A stretch of DNA of 54,742 nucleotides, from the NCBI GenBank assembly GCA_903970395.1, contig CAJCIM010000131.1, positions 1 to 54,742 of the forward strand, written 5' to 3'. Below the pieces are notes generated by a model, which did no database searches, had not been told where the DNA came from, and worked only from the letters and a program-made list of their open reading frames with translations. Numbering within the stretch: position 1 is the stretch's first letter; each line of letters starts with the position of its first letter. This document shows positions 26,201 through 34,936 of this stretch, piece by piece. Source of the stretch: Acidobacteriaceae bacterium. GTDB lineage: Bacteria; Acidobacteriota; Terriglobia; Terriglobales; Acidobacteriaceae. Made by a program: the position numbers and the translations under genes.

Positions 26201-26927
26201 AGATGCCATCCACCGAAAAGTTGATCATCGACGAGCTCGCGCCACCGATGGCGATGTTTCCGGCGCTATCCGTCTGCACGTTGGGCGAGAGACCAAGTGA
26301 TCCGAGCGGGCTGGTAGTGGTAGCGCGATTATTCAAAGGCAGCTGCGTCATCTCGATATTGGTCTTCGAGTCGCTGATCGTGCCATTCTCCGTATTGATC
26401 TGATCGGCACCGGTGGAAACCTCAACGGTGGTCGCCTGATCTGCAACCTTGAGCGTGGCTGCCAGCCTCAGGTCCTGACGCGCCTCAACGACGATCCCGG
26501 ACGTAAGTGTGTCGGCGAAGCCTTCGTGATGTGCCTTGAGGCTGTAATGGCCCGCCTTAACATTCTCGAAGAGAAAGTCTCCGGTAGAGTCTGTTGTAAA
26601 GTTCCGGTCTGTATTCTCATCGACACTGTGCAGAATAAGCTCCGTGCCGGGAATGGCGGCGCCAGTGGCGTCCTGTACCGTTCCGCGAACACTGCCGAAC
26701 GTCGATTGCGCGTGCGCGAAGGCGCCGACAACAACACACAGACAACATACGATCGCGCGAACAACACTCATCATGCCGGATTTGCCAGAACCGCTCTCCG
26801 GCTTCACGCATGGGTTTTGCTCGCTCATTTTATTGTGCTTCCGCAACAGGGCCGAACCCTCTACGGGGGACGCTTGTGCTGCTGTTGCTGCTCCAATTGC
26901 TGAAATTGGGCCTCTAAAGACTTCCAT
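23283..26927 (-). CDS. TonB-dependent receptor with carboxypeptidase-like N-domain (2)
   Basis: An outer-membrane receptor of about 1,214 residues. The ATG at 26927 was chosen because AGAGGTG lies six bases before it; the frame is open to 26990, and later ATGs exist. Roughly 50 residues precede the hydrophobic signal segment (VVRAIVCCLCVVVGAFAHAQ), an unusually long n-region. A carboxypeptidase-regulatory-like domain (STFGSVRGTVQDATGAAIPG), a plug region (MTQLPLNNRATTTSPLGSL) and a long barrel ending in Phe follow. It is closely similar in layout and wording to the receptor at 34937-38500. It is divergent from a histidine kinase/response regulator pair, and the intergenic 18-bp motif suggests control by that system. 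The ligand is unknown. Confidence 0.92.
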   Translation of the reverse strand: MEVFRGPISAIGAATAAQASPVEGSALLRKHNKMSEQNPCVKPESGSGKSGMMSVVRAIVCCLCVVVGAFAHAQSTFGSVRGTVQDATGAAIPGTELILHSVDENTDRNFTTDSTGDFLFENVKAGHYSLKAHHEGFADTLTSGIVVEARQDLRLAATLKVADQATTVEVSTGADQINTENGTISDSKTNIEMTQLPLNNRATTTSPLGSLGLSPNVQTDSAGNIAIGGASSSMINFSVDGISTANVRQNGALQDAYPSQEGLAGVKVTAFNNSAEFSQVSDVTFTTKSGTNNYHGSVFEYLQNQALDAAPYGFPTKLPKKYNTFGFSVGGPVAIPHLYDGHNKTFFFADYEGNRKSTATLQQFLVPSVADRTGDLSDQVVGTGCGGPNTVAQGAINPTAKALLAYIPLPNVPVTLACNNGQEANVPFNYENFQPIPSKTDGADLRIDQTIGSKQSLYARFSRKNITEDVANPFLPDDADSIHNRSLLVSHTYTITPKVLNEFRYGFTNVTTNVNFPIQGSTALSQLDLNGVNISQHPLTHAFPTFNFSSGTGFLSNQSTGSIIGRDKAGITQSKTTQFSDNVTFTVGKHTFKGGLDIRRVRYFDLESFAPEFASDDFGTFVFQPAYDQQGDHFTGNAFGDFLEGAPANLFFAVSSPDVGGTATQYSFFGQDEYQINSRLTLNYGLRWQILPGFQEDGGNLANFDQRKNAIVVPDALAGYLQSQNITASNTAFQNSFNACGGGAMSGSPINTQPSNNLPNGLPCTAYITASQDGLPQSLRQTYKGNFQPRVAIAYRPFNDTKTVVRAGFGIYTMTNLGPLSFNNSGNPTSSLFTYANSNKAGANTPQIVFPSTAPPNAGGSSIGGGGLDQGVNPLYRDPQSNQWNVTVEREITNSTVLRASYIGMHTYRLSLTEDLNQVQPSTTPYDSAVSGTAGPFVDNRAPYQNWTTLLSTFNAGEDNYKAFVLEATRRMDHGLYFSANYTLAKNVADNQGDAPGAFAGEVNYGSAITDRFHIKQDLGNVEGTRRNRMLLTGVYQLPFGKGRSFLNGGGIKDAVLGGWDLTTVTLLETGPWLTPVIGPSNDASNTNPAGRETIVRPDVVSNNFYAGQSRAAYFNVHAFAATPANAGRIGNAGVGILQGPGTETVSLGVAKQFHLSEKVIGRFETTFTNVLNHTNFAPPATVIDNNQFGALTAPQTAENAGNRTGQAALRIDF

Positions 26928-26980
26928 TTGAATCACCTCTGTGCCGGCAAAAGACCGACACTCCCAGTGAATCTTGAAAG

Positions 26981-27023
26981 CCGTTAGCAACGCATAAGCA
27001 TGTTCTTAACGGTTTACTTATGG
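26981..27023 (+). promoter_or_regulatory. Putative response-regulator site in receptor 2/kinase 1 interval
   Basis: Holds CCGTTAG (26981-26987) and the 18-mer TTAACGGTTTACTTATGG (27006-27023). CCGTTA and TAACGG form an inverted pair across 20 bases. The 18-mer recurs with few changes at 38576-38593 and 40861-40878, each time beside a two-component gene pair, so it is probably an operator of the OmpR-type regulators encoded nearby. Confidence 0.55.
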
Positions 27024-27070
27024 TGAGCGCTCTATAGTGATTAGAGAGGAGTATCTGCGGGCTTTAACTC

Positions 27071-28519
27071 ATGATCGCCAGGCAAATCCGTACAGTGGTC
27101 AGTAGGGTTTTCCTGGGCAGTATCTCTGCCTTGCTGCTCTCGCTCCTCGCATTCCATCTCCACCTCAATCTCTCTTCAGCAACCTCGATTCACCTGTTTC
27201 TCGTAGTTGTCATTGCGCTTCGCTGGGGGTTTCTCGAGTCCAGCATCGTCTCAATCGTCTCTGTTGTCTGCCTCGACTACTTCTTCACAGAACCGCTGTT
27301 CGCCCTTTTCATCACAGACTCGCGCGACTGGGTAGCCCTTCTTACTTTTGAAGCGGCTGCGCTTCTCGTCAGCAGGCTCTCGAACCGGGTGATCCGGCAT
27401 GCGCGCGAGTCTGAGGCGCACCAGGAGCGTTTGCAGAAGCTGTACGAGTTGAGCCAGCATATTCTCCTGCTCGATCAGATGGCGACCGTCGAACAGCCGC
27501 TCGCGGATCTCATCCGTTCCAACCTGCAAGTACAAGGCGTTGCTCTGTGGAACGCTCTTGACATGCGCATGTGCAGAAGCGGAGCCTGCGACCTTAGCGA
27601 CAAGGACATCCATTCCGTCTTTTACAAGGAAGCAGACGGCGATGACCTTCCCGCCGGCATATCCCGGAGGGTGCTGCGATCAGGAACGCGCGCGATAGGG
27701 GCTTTGGCCTTATGCGGACACTCTCTAGACCCCGTATCTGTAAATGCCGCAGCATCCCTGGCCTCGGTTGCAATCGAGAGGGCCCGTTCCTTTTCCACGG
27801 AAGCGAACGCAGAGGCAGCCCGGCAGAGTGAACAACTTCGGTCTGCCATACTGGATGGCTTGGCGCACGCCTTCAAGAGTCCTCTCACAACAATCAGGGT
27901 GTCGAGTTCGGGTCTACTCGCCATGAACACCCTGTCCGGCTCCGAGGAAAAGTTAGTCGGCCTGATTGATCGGCATGCGGGCCAGCTAAGTGATCTAACA
28001 AATCATCTCCTCCTCACAGCTAGGCTGGACGGAGCCGATCTAAAGCTCTACCGCGAAGACATAGATATCGCTCAGCTGATCGAGAGCAGCGTCGAGGCTT
28101 GCTCACAGGATTTGGGAGACCATGCATTCGAGATTCAGGGACTCGCTGAACCCAGCGTAGTCCGGGCAGACAGAAAGCTTCTCAAGATGGCTCTTGTCCT
28201 GGTACTCGACAACGCCGTGAAGTACAGCAGTCCTGGCTCTCCGGTAGTCGTTGGCGTAAAGCAGCAGGCAGCTGAGGTCGCGCTTACTGTCAGCAACGAA
28301 GGTTCCTTTATTCCCCTTGATGAGAGAGAGAAGATCTTCCAGCGCTTCTATCGCTGCAATGGGTCGGTCGGAAACATCTCTGGCACTGGCATCGGTCTCT
28401 CCGTCGTCAGGCGCATCACCGAGGCACATCAGGGACGTGTCTCGGTCGATAGCGATCGTTCGAATGGAACGGCGTTTACCATCACACTGCCTCGAATCGC
28501 GAGAAAGGACTCGATGTGA
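27071..28519 (+). CDS. KdpD-like sensor histidine kinase 1
   Basis: A 482-residue membrane kinase. Residues about 12-105 hold four closely packed helices of the DUF4118/KdpD transmembrane type. A GAF-like region covers about 125-240, then a HisKA domain with LDGLAHAFKSPLTTI (phospho-acceptor His266) and an HATPase domain (LVLDNAVKYSSPGSP, then GTGIGLSVVRRITEAH). It lacks the N-terminal KdpD and Usp domains, so it is not a potassium KdpD. An in-frame stop just upstream fixes the ATG at 27071 as the earliest start; the AGAGGAG sequence lies rather far ahead of it. It overlaps the regulator gene by four bases. Divergent from receptor 2, it probably senses a signal linked to that uptake system. 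Confidence 0.92.
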   Translation: MIARQIRTVVSRVFLGSISALLLSLLAFHLHLNLSSATSIHLFLVVVIALRWGFLESSIVSIVSVVCLDYFFTEPLFALFITDSRDWVALLTFEAAALLVSRLSNRVIRHARESEAHQERLQKLYELSQHILLLDQMATVEQPLADLIRSNLQVQGVALWNALDMRMCRSGACDLSDKDIHSVFYKEADGDDLPAGISRRVLRSGTRAIGALALCGHSLDPVSVNAAASLASVAIERARSFSTEANAEAARQSEQLRSAILDGLAHAFKSPLTTIRVSSSGLLAMNTLSGSEEKLVGLIDRHAGQLSDLTNHLLLTARLDGADLKLYREDIDIAQLIESSVEACSQDLGDHAFEIQGLAEPSVVRADRKLLKMALVLVLDNAVKYSSPGSPVVVGVKQQAAEVALTVSNEGSFIPLDEREKIFQRFYRCNGSVGNISGTGIGLSVVRRITEAHQGRVSVDSDRSNGTAFTITLPRIARKDSM

Positions 28520-29214
28520 CACTGAAGAGTAAAGTCCTGGTAGTAGAGGATGACGCTGGAATTCGCCAAAGCCTCTTTGAGACTCTCGGCGCGCTTGGAT
28601 TTGCCGTCGGAGAGGCCATCAACGGAGAGGAGGCGCTCGTACGCCTTCGCATGGTCGACTACGATGCAGTATTGCTGGACATCAACATGCCCGGCATGGG
28701 CGGCAAAGAAACATGCCGGAGAATCTTCCAGAGCTACCCTCAGCTTCCTATTATTATGTTGACTGTTCGCGATGAAGAAGCGGACGTCGTAGAAGCTCTC
28801 GATTCGGGAGCATGGGACTACATCACAAAGCCCTTCCAGATTGGAGAGCTGACGGCGAGGCTCCGCGCTGCCATTCGTCGTCCAGGCACTCAGGCAGCGA
28901 AGCCGGAGATCATCGTCGTGGTCGGCGACATCACCCTGGACGACACTAGTCGCCGCGTCGAGAAGCGCGCCAGGGAGATCCACCTTACTCCGAAAGAGTA
29001 TGAAACTCTCCGATTCCTGATTGAACATGCCGGTCTCCCCGTGCGCCACGAAGTTTTGCTCCGCTCCATCTGGGGTCCGACATATGGCAACGAACGCGAG
29101 TATCTCCGCGTCGTCATCAATCAGCTACGGAAGAAACTCGAAGACGATCCCAGTCATCCAACGTACATCCTCACCGAAACACACATCGGCTATCGCTTTC
29201 GAGGAGAGGACTGA
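28516..29214 (+). CDS. OmpR/KdpE-type response regulator 1
   Basis: A 232-residue regulator starting with GTG that overlaps the kinase stop as GTGA. The receiver domain has VEDD (10-13), the phosphorylated Asp55 in VLLDINMPG, and Lys105 in YITKPF. The usual GADDY motif before it reads GAWDY, one acidic residue fewer than in its paralogue. The C-terminal winged helix reads IHLTPKEYETLRFL, then REYLRVVINQLRKKLEDD and YILTETHIGYRF. It is the natural partner of the kinase and a candidate for binding the 18-bp motif upstream of both kinase and receptor. Confidence 0.94.
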   Translation: MTLKSKVLVVEDDAGIRQSLFETLGALGFAVGEAINGEEALVRLRMVDYDAVLLDINMPGMGGKETCRRIFQSYPQLPIIMLTVRDEEADVVEALDSGAWDYITKPFQIGELTARLRAAIRRPGTQAAKPEIIVVVGDITLDDTSRRVEKRAREIHLTPKEYETLRFLIEHAGLPVRHEVLLRSIWGPTYGNEREYLRVVINQLRKKLEDDPSHPTYILTETHIGYRFRGED

Positions 29215-29233
29215 TTCGATCAGAATGCGGGAT

Positions 29234-30664
29234 CTATGGCTTGGGACCGTCTTCCTGTTCGACTTCCTTTCCTTCGCCAGGGAACGGCCACTTGCGATTG
29301 ATGGGTTGCATCTCTTCGCGAACGTCTTTAGGGACGTGATTGATCTTCATATTCTCGAAGATGTGCGCTCCTAGCTTACCTGCACTCGCTAAATCGATAT
29401 CTCCATCATGGTCGAAGTCCGCCGCGATGAACTGAGTTCCGGCGCTCGCTGTTCCGTTTATGGAGAGCGTAATCCGGCTGAAGACAGGATCATGATCGCT
29501 GCTGGCAATGCGCATCGTATCCGAGACCGGCTTCTCTGCCATCGAGCCCGATTGATCCGCGTGTTTTGCTTGAATGGCGGCGAATGCAGCAGCACCCGGA
29601 AGCCTGAACGCATAGACGACGACGGGGTCATACGATCCCGGATCATTCCCAGAGTGGCCACGATACCGCTTCCCTGTAATCAACTCCGGATTGCCATCAC
29701 CATCGATATCAACCAGGGCCAACGCATGCGATTGAGAGAAAGACTCGTCGATGGTGTGGCGAATCCATAGACGATGAGCGGGGGTACCCGCCTGCTCAAG
29801 CCAGTAGAGGCCATAGCCGTGGCCTTGACCATAGATCAGATCCATCTTGCCATCGTGGTTTACATCGTAGCCGAGGATGGGAAAGCCGGTATCGCCAAGC
29901 TCCCAATCCGCATGCCACGTCCATTTATCGTTGTCGGCATCGATCTGCTCAAACCATCCGTGGGTCGTCAGGATATCGGCCTTGCCGTCGCCGTTGATAT
30001 CAACAATGCCGATGCCATGCCCATCCTGCTCGCTGCCTCCAAGGTGGTGCACCCGTGGCTTGGCTTGGCTGAAATCTACCCATAGAACACCAGAGCGGTT
30101 GTAGTGGGCAAGAGCGACATCAGGCTTGCCATCGCCATTGATGTCAGCAAACGCTCCACCTTCGGTGTCAAAACTATCCGTAATCTTTTCGCCCTTCCAG
30201 AGCTCCCCGGCAGCCACAGCCTTTGGGCCAGGGTTGCGATACCACCACAGGCCGTTCGAGATCCACCCCGTGGTGACAAGATCCGGCAGACCATCGTGGT
30301 CAACATCGACGATCCACTCTCCGCAGTCGTTTACGAACTCGTTGTGGGTACCAACCGTGCGGAACTGATGCTGCTTCCACTCCCCGCCGTTGGCACCCGG
30401 ATTCTCGTACCAGTACGCGCCGCTCAGCAGATCGTCAAAGCCATCGCCATTCATGTCCAAGACAGAGATGCCTTCCGCATGATCCGTGCCAAGACGATGC
30501 ACTAAAAACGAGACGCGCGGTTCACCACCGGGACCATCGCCTGGATGTTGCATACGATACTCCGTGGCGTGCGCAGGATCCTGCGCGGACGCGACACTGC
30601 ATACAGCCACGGGCAGTAAAAGCAGAGCGACGCATTTCAAAGACCAGTTCACACTTAGCTCCAT
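29234..30664 (-). CDS. Exported FG-GAP/VCBS repeat protein
   Basis: A 476-residue secreted protein with a signal peptide (residues about 9-27, ending CSVASAQ). It carries at least six calcium-loop repeats of the D-x-[ND]-x-D-G type: VLDMNGDGFDDLL, VDVDHDGLPDLV, ADINGDGKPDVAL, VDINGDGKADIL, YDVNHDGKMDLIY, VDIDGDGNPELI and ADFDHDGDIDLA. These predict a seven-bladed beta-propeller. Such proteins bind carbohydrate or matrix, or act as lyases; no catalytic motif is obvious. It lies 12 bases after the Gfo/Idh gene on the same strand, so the two form an operon. It converges with response regulator 1, with only 19 bases between the stops. Confidence 0.9.
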   Translation of the reverse strand: MELSVNWSLKCVALLLLPVAVCSVASAQDPAHATEYRMQHPGDGPGGEPRVSFLVHRLGTDHAEGISVLDMNGDGFDDLLSGAYWYENPGANGGEWKQHQFRTVGTHNEFVNDCGEWIVDVDHDGLPDLVTTGWISNGLWWYRNPGPKAVAAGELWKGEKITDSFDTEGGAFADINGDGKPDVALAHYNRSGVLWVDFSQAKPRVHHLGGSEQDGHGIGIVDINGDGKADILTTHGWFEQIDADNDKWTWHADWELGDTGFPILGYDVNHDGKMDLIYGQGHGYGLYWLEQAGTPAHRLWIRHTIDESFSQSHALALVDIDGDGNPELITGKRYRGHSGNDPGSYDPVVVYAFRLPGAAAFAAIQAKHADQSGSMAEKPVSDTMRIASSDHDPVFSRITLSINGTASAGTQFIAADFDHDGDIDLASAGKLGAHIFENMKINHVPKDVREEMQPINRKWPFPGEGKEVEQEDGPKP

Positions 30665-30676
30665 CAGATCTGATAG

Positions 30677-32020
30677 CTATACAATCTTCATCGTCTCAGG
30701 GTTCCAGTGCACAACGTTGTCTCGCTCCACACTGAGGTTGCATAGCAAAGCTGCACCCGCGGCACGAAAGCCAAACGTTGCATCTTCAACGACAGGCCTG
30801 CGTGTGCGGACGGCGTTGAAGAAGTTGTGGAAGTGGTCGTAGCTGTCGGAGTATCCGTCAGGCACAACATAGGTCTCAACGTTGCGTGGCGGCGGCCCGT
30901 CAGGATGCACAACTGGATACTTCTTGCGATACTCCTCGACATACTGCTTCTGCATCGCGTCCGCGAATGTGGAGACAGTGTAGCCGGGCTCCTTCGACAT
31001 CGGGCTCCGAATCACGCTGACGGACCTCGTCGTAATCTCCATCGTGCCTTCGGAACCAGTGAAGAGGAAGCCTTCGCTCTCCTCGCCACCATCGACAAAG
31101 TTGACGCGAAGGCTGAGGTTGAACCCCTCTGGATAATCAAGCAGGCCGAGGAGGACATCATTGGCGTCGCGGCCGTCCTTCCAGTAGCGAAGACCACCCG
31201 TTGCCACCGCCCGCGTGGGGCCATGTGAACCGGTGATGAAGTGCGTTCCGCTGAAGAGATGCACGAACAGGTCGCCGGCCACACCCGAGCCGTAGTCCTT
31301 CCACTTGCGCCACTGGAAGAAGCGCTCGCCCGAGAAGGGGACCTTCGGTGCGGTGCCGAGAAAACGCGGCCAGTCGCAGGTCTCAGGCGAAGCATCGAGC
31401 GGAACAGAGTAGTTCCACGCACCTAGGGAGGAGTTGCGGTCCCAACGCGCGGTGACCATGTTCAATTTGCCGATGGCGCCAGAGGTGAGAAGCTCCTTTG
31501 CCTTGGAGTAAAGAATGTTGCTGACGCGCTGGCTGCCGACCTGCAAGATGCGATTCGTCGATTGCGCTGCCTGGATGATCTCCGGCCCATCCGAGTAAAG
31601 GTGGATCATCGGCTTCTCAAGGTAGACATCCTTGCCCGCGCGCATGGCATCGACGGCAGCCTGTTTGTGCCAGTGGTCTGGCGTCGCAATCAAGACCGCA
31701 TCTATGTCCGGGCGACTGAGGATCTCGCGATAGTCACGAGTGGTGAAGATGTCCGCGCCCCACAACTCCTTCGCATGCGTCAAGCGGCCATCGTAGCAGT
31801 CTGCGACTGCTACGAGTTTTACGCCAGGTACCTGTATCGCAGTCTTCGTGTCACCTTGTCCCTGGATACCGGCGCCGATGAGAGCAAGCTGGATGTGGTC
31901 ATTCGGAGACCGTTGCACGTCCGCCTGCCCAAACAAAGGGCGAAGATAGGACGTGGCACCCGCGGCTGCCGCGGTCTTTGCTGCGGTATGAAGAAAAGTC
32001 CTGCGATTGATCGAACGCAT
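30677..32020 (-). CDS. Tat-exported Gfo/Idh/MocA family oxidoreductase
   Basis: A 447-residue NAD(P)-dependent sugar oxidoreductase-like protein. The twin-arginine signal SINRRTFLHTAAKTAAAAG at the start indicates export in folded form. The Rossmann motif is LIGAGIQGQGDT (residues about 48-59), followed by ATPDHWHKQAAVDAM and YLEKPMIH, the EKP motif of the family. The ATG at 32020 was chosen because it gives the Tat signal directly; a TTG at 32173 overlapping the selO stop would add 51 residues with no known feature. It probably acts on sugars or sugar-derived polyols in the periplasm together with the FG-GAP product. The exact substrate is unknown. Confidence 0.92.
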   Translation of the reverse strand: MRSINRRTFLHTAAKTAAAAGATSYLRPLFGQADVQRSPNDHIQLALIGAGIQGQGDTKTAIQVPGVKLVAVADCYDGRLTHAKELWGADIFTTRDYREILSRPDIDAVLIATPDHWHKQAAVDAMRAGKDVYLEKPMIHLYSDGPEIIQAAQSTNRILQVGSQRVSNILYSKAKELLTSGAIGKLNMVTARWDRNSSLGAWNYSVPLDASPETCDWPRFLGTAPKVPFSGERFFQWRKWKDYGSGVAGDLFVHLFSGTHFITGSHGPTRAVATGGLRYWKDGRDANDVLLGLLDYPEGFNLSLRVNFVDGGEESEGFLFTGSEGTMEITTRSVSVIRSPMSKEPGYTVSTFADAMQKQYVEEYRKKYPVVHPDGPPPRNVETYVVPDGYSDSYDHFHNFFNAVRTRRPVVEDATFGFRAAGAALLCNLSVERDNVVHWNPETMKIV

Positions 32021-32169
32021 CGTTGATTCACTCTCGTGTGTCGGCATGGCCTGTTTGAATCCCGGTAGCACTATAGAGCAGTTTGCAGCACATTGGAAAT
32101 CCTGTGTCTCCACAAGTCCTCGACGCAGGTGTGAAACTGGATTAGGAGCGACTCCCGCTGCGCCTATCG

Positions 32170-33708
32170 TCAAGTCCCGCAGAATGTCTGGTGGACATAC
32201 TCTTCAGGACGCGCCGGTGTAGAGTATCGATCCATCCCCGGACTGTCGTTGTAGGGATGTGCCAACGCATCGAGCAGCGCCTCAAAGGGCTGAAAGTCCT
32301 GCTGTTCAGTCGCGGCTTGCAGCGCCGCCTCCACAAGGTGATTGCGCGGAATAAACACTGGATTCACGCGACGCATCCTTGCAGCGCGTTCTTCTGGCGA
32401 AATTTGCTCTTTCATCAAGCGCTGCCGCCACAGAACCTCCCACGCATCGAAGGCCGCAGGTTCCGCAAACAACACACGTACGCCTCGCGCCCCATTCACA
32501 TCCGCAGCCGCATCACAAAGTCTGCGGAAGGTAAGCGTATAGTCTGCGCGGTTCTCTGCCATGCGGTTGAGAAGGTCCGCTGCGAGCTCGGTGTCGCCCA
32601 CATACTCTGCAGTAAGTCCCAGCTTCTCTCGCATACCCGCATCGCGAGCTGCTTCGAACTGCACACCGAACTGCTCTAACGCAGCATGTGCCGATGCCAG
32701 TCCAGCCTCATCGCTCCCCTCTTCCTCCACCAGCAGCGGCAGTAGCGACTCTGCCAGACGGGTCAGGTTCCAGTGCAGAGCGTGTGGTTGATTGCTGTAG
32801 GAGTACCGCCCTTGGTGGTCAATCGAACTGAACACGGTCTTCGGATCATAGGCCTCCATAAACGCACACGGCCCGTAATCAATCGTCTCCCCGGAGATGG
32901 ACGTGTTGTCCGTATTCATGACGCCATGAATGAATCCAAGCAGCATCCACTGCGCGACCAGCTTCGCCTGCCGCGCAATCACTCCATCAAGCAGCGCACG
33001 ATACCTTCGCGGAGCGAAGGCCGCTTCGGGATAGTGACGCGCGATGGCGTACTCAGCCAGCGTACGAATGCCCTCGACATCGCCCTTCGCTAAAAAGTAT
33101 TGAAATGTCCCTACGCGGAGATGACTTGTCGCCACCCTGGTCAGCACCGCGCCGGGGAGAGCAGCCTCTCGAAACACCGGCTGCCCCGTGGCAACCACCG
33201 CGAGCGCTCGTGTCGTAGGCACACCGAGCACCGACATCGCTTCACTCACAATGTACTCGCGCATAACGGCAGCGAGCGTAGCTCGGCCATCGCCGTTGCG
33301 CGAAAACGGAGTCCGTCCGGAACCCTTCAGCTGGATGTCGTAACGAACCCCATCCCGGCCGATCACCTCACCCAGCAGGTTGGCTCGGCCATCGCCCAGC
33401 TGACGCACAAAATAGCCGAACTGGTGGCCTGCGTAAGCCATCGCAAGTGGCTCCGATCCGGTAGCCACACGACTCCCCGCGAGCACCTCAATGCCCTCCG
33501 GCGTTGCGAGCCCGTCGGAATCAAGACCAAGCTCCTTAGCGAGCTGCAAATTCAGCTTTATCAGCTGCGGAGACGGAGCGGGCGTCGGTGCGACTCGCGC
33601 ATAAAACTTCTCCGGCAGACGAGAATAACTATTCTCAAAGTGGATGTGAAACGTCTCGAGCGTGGATCCATCTTTCGATGCCATAGAACTATTGTGCTTG
33701 ATCCGCAT
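32170..33708 (-). CDS. selO: SelO family protein adenylyltransferase (YdiU)
   Basis: A 512-residue pseudokinase-fold enzyme that transfers AMP from ATP to protein Ser/Thr/Tyr and is linked to redox homeostasis. Family blocks are AYAGHQFGYFVRQLGDGRA, YDIQLKGSGRTPFSRNGDGR, MREYIVSEAMSVLGVPTTRA, GFIHGVMNTDNTSISGETID (with the metal-binding Asn/Asp) and the end TFCGT. The near-terminal cysteine corresponds to the Sec/Cys position of SelO proteins. The start is either 33708 or the ATG at 33684; the evidence does not decide. It lies upstream of the Gfo/Idh gene with a 149-base gap, so a shared transcript is possible but not required. Confidence 0.95.
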   Translation of the reverse strand: MRIKHNSSMASKDGSTLETFHIHFENSYSRLPEKFYARVAPTPAPSPQLIKLNLQLAKELGLDSDGLATPEGIEVLAGSRVATGSEPLAMAYAGHQFGYFVRQLGDGRANLLGEVIGRDGVRYDIQLKGSGRTPFSRNGDGRATLAAVMREYIVSEAMSVLGVPTTRALAVVATGQPVFREAALPGAVLTRVATSHLRVGTFQYFLAKGDVEGIRTLAEYAIARHYPEAAFAPRRYRALLDGVIARQAKLVAQWMLLGFIHGVMNTDNTSISGETIDYGPCAFMEAYDPKTVFSSIDHQGRYSYSNQPHALHWNLTRLAESLLPLLVEEEGSDEAGLASAHAALEQFGVQFEAARDAGMREKLGLTAEYVGDTELAADLLNRMAENRADYTLTFRRLCDAAADVNGARGVRVLFAEPAAFDAWEVLWRQRLMKEQISPEERAARMRRVNPVFIPRNHLVEAALQAATEQQDFQPFEALLDALAHPYNDSPGMDRYSTPARPEEYVHQTFCGT

Positions 33709-33985
33709 CGATCTCGCTCGATCCGAGCGTCTGGAGCTTGTTCGTGGTGCATAGTTGGTTCCGTGGGTGCCCTAACGAGTACACCTGAAGAATCCAGAAT
33801 CCCCCGCGATTCGAAAAGGGCAAAATCTCTACTCTCCCAAACTGTAGATGGACGACAAAGAAGCGACTTATGCCATCAAACGAAGAACGGACGTTCGCGA
33901 ACGGACTCGTATCACGCTGATTGTTTCCGGCGGGCGGATCGGCAGCCCTGGACGCAGTCTCAATGACTGGAAATATGGAGGGAAA

Positions 33986-34870
33986 ATGACTCAGGCGAAG
34001 ATGGACTCGTGGGGACGCATCCTCAACGGCAAAGTAGCTATCGTGACTGGAGCGGCACGCGGAATCGGACGCGCGGCAGCAGTAGACTTAGCGCAAAGCG
34101 GAGCGAACGTTGTTGGAATCGACATCTGTGCCGTCGTCGATCCGCGTTCTGGGGTCGAACCTGCCACTCGCGCCGAACTCGACCAGACTGGTGAGATCGT
34201 AAAGAGCGCCGGCGTCCAGTGGAGAAGCTTTGTGCTCGACCAGCGTGACCTTCCCGCATTGCGTGTCGCTGCCGAGAAGATTAATGCCGAATTTGGTCAT
34301 ATCGATATCTTGTTTGCCAACGCTGGTATCCAGGCGTTCCGCCCGCTGCTGCAAATGGAAGACCCCGATTGGCACATCCAGATCGACGTAAATCTCACAG
34401 GCACAGCCAACGCTCTCCGCGCCTTCGCGCCGTACATGGAACTGCAGAAACACGGCCGCATCATCATGACCACATCAACCCAGGGACGACACGGCACACT
34501 GAACGGTGCGGCGTATTCAGCATCGAAGTGGGGCATCATCGGCCTGATGAAGTCTGCGGCAATGGAGCTGGGTCCGCATGGCATCACTGTGAACTGCCTT
34601 GTGCCAGGACTCATCGACACGCCGCTCACGCGTCACGAAGAACGATATGCCCAGGCCCTGCAGGTGTCAGGGCGCACGCCCACAGGTGACAAAGCCGCTG
34701 ACGAAGAGGCGGCTCGCAAGGTGCTGCAGAGCAAATCAATTCTGGGTGTTCCGTGGATCGACCCGGCAGAGATGGCGCCGGTCGTCGTCTTCCTCGCGTC
34801 AGACGCGGCGCGAATGGTCTCAGGTGCCACATACGACGTAACGGGCGGCGACAGCGCCAACAACGTCTAG
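33986..34870 (+). CDS. Short-chain dehydrogenase/reductase
   Basis: A 294-residue classical SDR. The NAD-binding motif is VAIVTGAARGIGRAAA (residues about 17-32), then LFANAGIQ (the NAG motif), MTTSTQGRHG with the catalytic Ser, and AAYSASKWGIIG with the Tyr-x3-Lys pair. The end reads FLASDAARMVSGATYDVTGGD. An acidic residue at the end of the second beta strand (VVGIDIC) favours NAD. An insert after it (DPRSGVEPATRAEL) resembles the mycofactocin-coupled SDR subgroup; no mycofactocin genes are seen here. The ATG at 33986 was chosen for the GGAGGG before it; the frame is open 138 bases further upstream without support. It stands alone, divergent from selO. Confidence 0.92.
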   Translation: MTQAKMDSWGRILNGKVAIVTGAARGIGRAAAVDLAQSGANVVGIDICAVVDPRSGVEPATRAELDQTGEIVKSAGVQWRSFVLDQRDLPALRVAAEKINAEFGHIDILFANAGIQAFRPLLQMEDPDWHIQIDVNLTGTANALRAFAPYMELQKHGRIIMTTSTQGRHGTLNGAAYSASKWGIIGLMKSAAMELGPHGITVNCLVPGLIDTPLTRHEERYAQALQVSGRTPTGDKAADEEAARKVLQSKSILGVPWIDPAEMAPVVVFLASDAARMVSGATYDVTGGDSANNV

Positions 34871-34882
34871 CGGAAACAATAA

Positions 34883-34916
34883 CGGTTGAACCGGGCATGT
34901 GCGCCCGGTTCAGCCG
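34883..34916 (-). terminator. Hairpin terminator downstream of the third TonB receptor
   Basis: A 14-bp stem including one T-G pair (34883-34896 with 34903-34916) and a 6-base loop. On the minus strand TTATTGTTTCC follows, a modest T-tract. It lies between the convergent SDR and receptor genes and may serve both. Confidence 0.6.
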
Positions 34917-34936
34917 TGGAAAGACTACGATGGATG

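Noticed and set aside
27071-29214. The two kinase/regulator pairs as a potassium-responsive KdpDE system
   Set aside because: The kinases lack the N-terminal KdpD and Usp domains, and no kdpFABC genes are near. The genes are divergent from TonB receptors instead.
30677-32173. A longer Gfo/Idh protein starting with TTG inside the end of selO
   Set aside because: The 51 extra residues would bury the twin-arginine signal. The ATG at 32020 gives a standard Tat signal peptide at the N-terminus.
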